Below, one piece after another: positions 5,497-7,204 of a DNA stretch of 7,204 bases. Positions within the stretch are counted from its first letter, which is position 1. Each line of letters opens with the position of its first letter. The notes under the pieces were generated by a model. That model was not told where the DNA came from. It saw nothing but the letters and a program-made list of their open reading frames with translations, and did not search any database. The position numbers and the translations under genes were made by a program. Source of the stretch: an uncultured Bacteroidota bacterium (GTDB taxonomy: Bacteria; Bacteroidota; Bacteroidia; Bacteroidales; P3); the NCBI GenBank assembly GCA_902766265.1, contig CACXCY010000032.1, positions 1-7,204 on the forward strand. Reading direction: 5' to 3'.

Positions 5497-6888
5497 ATGG
5501 AAATACTGTTTGAACAATGGGCTGGCGAGCCCTGCCTGCACAACACCCCCATCCCGGCCAACGGATCCAACCGCCGCTACTACCGCCTGGAAGGCGCCAC
5601 GCACCACTGCATTGCTGCCGTCAACGGCGATGTGCGCGAGAACGAAGCATTCATATACTACGCCGGACAGATGCGCCAGCGCGGCATCAACGTCCCCGAA
5701 GTCTACGCCGTGAGCGACGACCGCACGATGTACCTCCAGCAGGACCTCGGCGGCCTCACGCTCTACGCCCACCTCTCGGCACAGCGGCAGGCAGGCGCCG
5801 ACGTGCGCGAGGAGATGCGGACGCTCTACCGCCGCGTGCTCGACGACCTGGTGAACATCCAGACACGCTGCCGCGACGTCGACTTCAGCCACGCCTACCC
5901 CAGGGCTGACTTCGACAGGCAGTCGATTCAATGGGACCTCAACTACTTCAAATACTACTTCCTCAAACTGCTCCACATCCCCTTCGACGAACAGCTGCTG
6001 GAGAACGACTACACCCGCTTCATCGACTACCTGCTGGACGAGGACTGCTCCTATTTCCTCTACCGCGATTTCCAGGCGCGCAACATCATGATTGTCGACG
6101 GCGAACTCTACTATATCGACTTCCAGGGCGCACGGCGCGGCGCAGCCCAGTACGACGTGGCAGCGTTGCTCTACAGCGCCAAGTCGGAAATCCCAGACGA
6201 CCTGAAAACCGAGCTGCTGCAGTACTATATCGACCGCCTGGCAACGGTGGTGGACATCGACAAAGAGTCGTTCCGCAGCAAGTTCTACGGATATGTGCTC
6301 GTGCGCATGATGCAGGCCATGGGCTCCTACGGCTACCGCGGCTATTTCGAGAAGAAAGACTATTTCCTCCGCAGCATCCCGCTGGCCGTGGCCAACCTGC
6401 GCAACATTACCCGCGAACACCAGTTTCCCATCGACATACCCGAACTTGAGAAGGCCTGGGGCGCCATCGTGGAACACGAGGACTTCCAACCCAAGGACGA
6501 CCGCCTGAACGTGCGCATCTTCAGCTTCTCCTACCGCAAAGGCATCCCCGCCGACAAGTGGGGCAACGGCGGCGGCTTCGTGTTCGACTGCAGGGCGTTG
6601 CCTAATCCGGGACGCTACGAGCAGTACAAGCAGCTCTGTGGCAAAGACAAGCCCGTGATAGATTTCCTGCAGGACAAACCCGAGGTGGCCGTCTTTCTGG
6701 AGCACGTGCGTTCGCTGGTCTGCCCCTCTGTTGAAAACTATATGGAGCGCGGATTCAACAGCTTGATGGTCTCCTTCGGCTGTACCGGAGGACAGCACCG
6801 CTCGGTCTATTGTGCTGAACAGCTGGCCGCCTACATCCGGCAGCACTACGACTGCCGTGTGCTGCTGCGCCATGTCGAGAACGGCTGA
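5497..6888 (+). CDS. APH/AmgK-like phosphotransferase fused to a RapZ C-terminal domain
   Basis: 463-residue two-domain cytoplasmic protein. Residues 1 to about 320 resemble the aminoglycoside phosphotransferase fold, as in the N-acetylmuramate kinase AmgK. They show an N-lobe GSNRRYYR (23-30), the catalytic loop YRDFQARN (189-196) with D191 and N196, and the metal-binding YIDFQGA with D208. The loop has tyrosine where H-x-D is usual. Residues about 337-461 are a RapZ C-terminal domain: NVRIFSFSYRKGIP, DCRALPNPG (364-372), KDKPVIDFL (383-391) and the signature GCTGGQHRSV (428-437). In E. coli RapZ this domain senses glucosamine-6-phosphate and helps bind small RNAs. The RapZ ATPase domain is absent, and the C-terminus (RHVENG) lacks the basic tail E. 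coli RapZ uses for RNA. A sugar kinase with an amino-sugar-sensing module is the likeliest role (inference); the substrate is unknown. It is probably co-transcribed with the two genes before it. Confidence 0.88.
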   Translation: MEILFEQWAGEPCLHNTPIPANGSNRRYYRLEGATHHCIAAVNGDVRENEAFIYYAGQMRQRGINVPEVYAVSDDRTMYLQQDLGGLTLYAHLSAQRQAGADVREEMRTLYRRVLDDLVNIQTRCRDVDFSHAYPRADFDRQSIQWDLNYFKYYFLKLLHIPFDEQLLENDYTRFIDYLLDEDCSYFLYRDFQARNIMIVDGELYYIDFQGARRGAAQYDVAALLYSAKSEIPDDLKTELLQYYIDRLATVVDIDKESFRSKFYGYVLVRMMQAMGSYGYRGYFEKKDYFLRSIPLAVANLRNITREHQFPIDIPELEKAWGAIVEHEDFQPKDDRLNVRIFSFSYRKGIPADKWGNGGGFVFDCRALPNPGRYEQYKQLCGKDKPVIDFLQDKPEVAVFLEHVRSLVCPSVENYMERGFNSLMVSFGCTGGQHRSVYCAEQLAAYIRQHYDCRVLLRHVENG

Positions 6889-6901
6889 GAAGTTTAAAAA
6901 A

Positions 6902-6933
6902 GTTGCTCCATTGTAAAAATAATTGTATATTTG
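6902..6933 (+). promoter_or_regulatory. Bacteroidetes-type promoter of the truncated last gene
   Basis: TATATTTG at 6926-6933 matches TAnnTTTG exactly. GTTG at 6902-6905 sits 20 bp upstream as a 3/4 match to the -33 TTTG. Transcription would begin near 6940, about 36 nt before the ATG. The promoter separates this gene from the operon before it, although no terminator is visible after 6888. Confidence 0.75.
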
Positions 6934-6957
6934 CAAATCCATTAAAAAAAGTAAATC

Positions 6958-6974
6958 ATTAATAAATTATTAAT
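6958..6974. repeat. Perfect AT-only palindrome before the last gene
   Basis: ATTAATAA-A-TTATTAAT forms 8-bp perfect arms around one base and ends one base before the start codon at 6976. It lies in the presumed untranslated leader. It could be an operator or simply A/T-rich leader sequence, where such symmetry arises easily. Confidence 0.4.
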
Positions 6975-6975
6975 A

Positions 6976-7204
6976 ATGAAATCTAAAAGCATTGTAATGA
7001 TTGGATTGGCCGTAGTCATAGTAGTACTGGCCTTTTTGCTGTTCAACAGTATAATGAAACCCATGCGTTTCGACAGTGAGTTCTATTTGCGTCGCGACGC
7101 ATGTGCCCAGCGTCTGAAAACGGTTCGTACGCTCGAAGAGGCCTACAAGCTGACCTATGGCAAATATTGCGGCGATTTCGACACCCTTATTGATCGTCTG
7201 ATGA
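6976..7204 (+). CDS. Single-pass membrane protein, unknown function, 3' end cut by window
   Basis: An open frame starts at the ATG at 6976 and is still open at the window edge, giving 76 visible residues. It begins with a short basic N-terminus (MKSKS). One hydrophobic helix follows (about 7-24, VMIGLAVVIVVLAFLLFN), then a soluble, probably periplasmic part containing DACAQRLKTVRTLEEAYKLTYGKYCGDFDTLIDRL. An N-terminal anchor, then arginine-rich helix, then A-Y-K-x-x-Y-G-K-Y-x-x-D-F-D-T-L-I recalls uncharacterised Bacteroidetes envelope proteins (from memory), and more remotely the ageing 'Y-x-x-x-x-G-x-Y' feature of pseudopilins. Two cysteines (C43, C65) could pair in the periplasm. A clear promoter lies 43 bp upstream and the leader is A/T-rich, so this looks like the first gene of a new unit. 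I do not recognise a named family; the start is well supported, the function is not. Confidence 0.75.
   Translation, partial: MKSKSIVMIGLAVVIVVLAFLLFNSIMKPMRFDSEFYLRRDACAQRLKTVRTLEEAYKLTYGKYCGDFDTLIDRLM

Overview
The window looks like chromosomal DNA from a member of the Bacteroidales with a rather GC-rich coding sequence. Four things point there. Two proteins end in a type IX secretion (T9SS) C-terminal sorting domain. The leaders before ATG are A/T-rich with no Shine-Dalgarno sequence. Two intergenic sites match the Bacteroidetes promoter core TAnnTTTG. The protein families present (API-like protease with sorting domain, bactofilin, a kinase fused to a RapZ C-terminal domain) also fit. Genus cannot be fixed from the sequence; a Porphyromonas/Prevotella/Paludibacter-like gut or oral lineage is plausible. 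All seven genes are on the + strand.

Region 1 (1-3275) holds two tandem paralogous secreted serine endopeptidases of the lysyl-endopeptidase (Achromobacter protease I) type, 9 bp apart. Each has a signal peptide, a propeptide of about 170 residues, a catalytic domain with a visible His/Asp/Ser triad and a T9SS sorting domain. Region 2 (3327-4353) is phosphate acetyltransferase (pta), closed by a strong intrinsic terminator at 4354-4385.

Region 3 (4386-4747) has no credible gene and is the most unusual part. It contains three adjacent families of short dyad-bearing tandem repeats: 3 x 22 bp (A), 5 x 22 bp (B) and 5 x 21 bp (C). Family B is a run of near-identical 7-3-7 palindromes. Family C runs straight into the -33 region of a clear promoter at 4725-4755.

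Region 4 (4817-6888) is a probable three-gene operon: a bactofilin, a two-helix AtpZ/AtpI-like membrane protein, and a fusion of an aminoglycoside-phosphotransferase-like (AmgK-like) kinase with a RapZ C-terminal domain. Together they suggest a link between a cell-shape scaffold and amino-sugar or cell-wall metabolism, but this is inference from gene order and families. Region 5 (6889-7204) has a second clear promoter, an AT-rich perfect palindrome and the first 76 codons of a single-pass membrane protein cut by the window edge.
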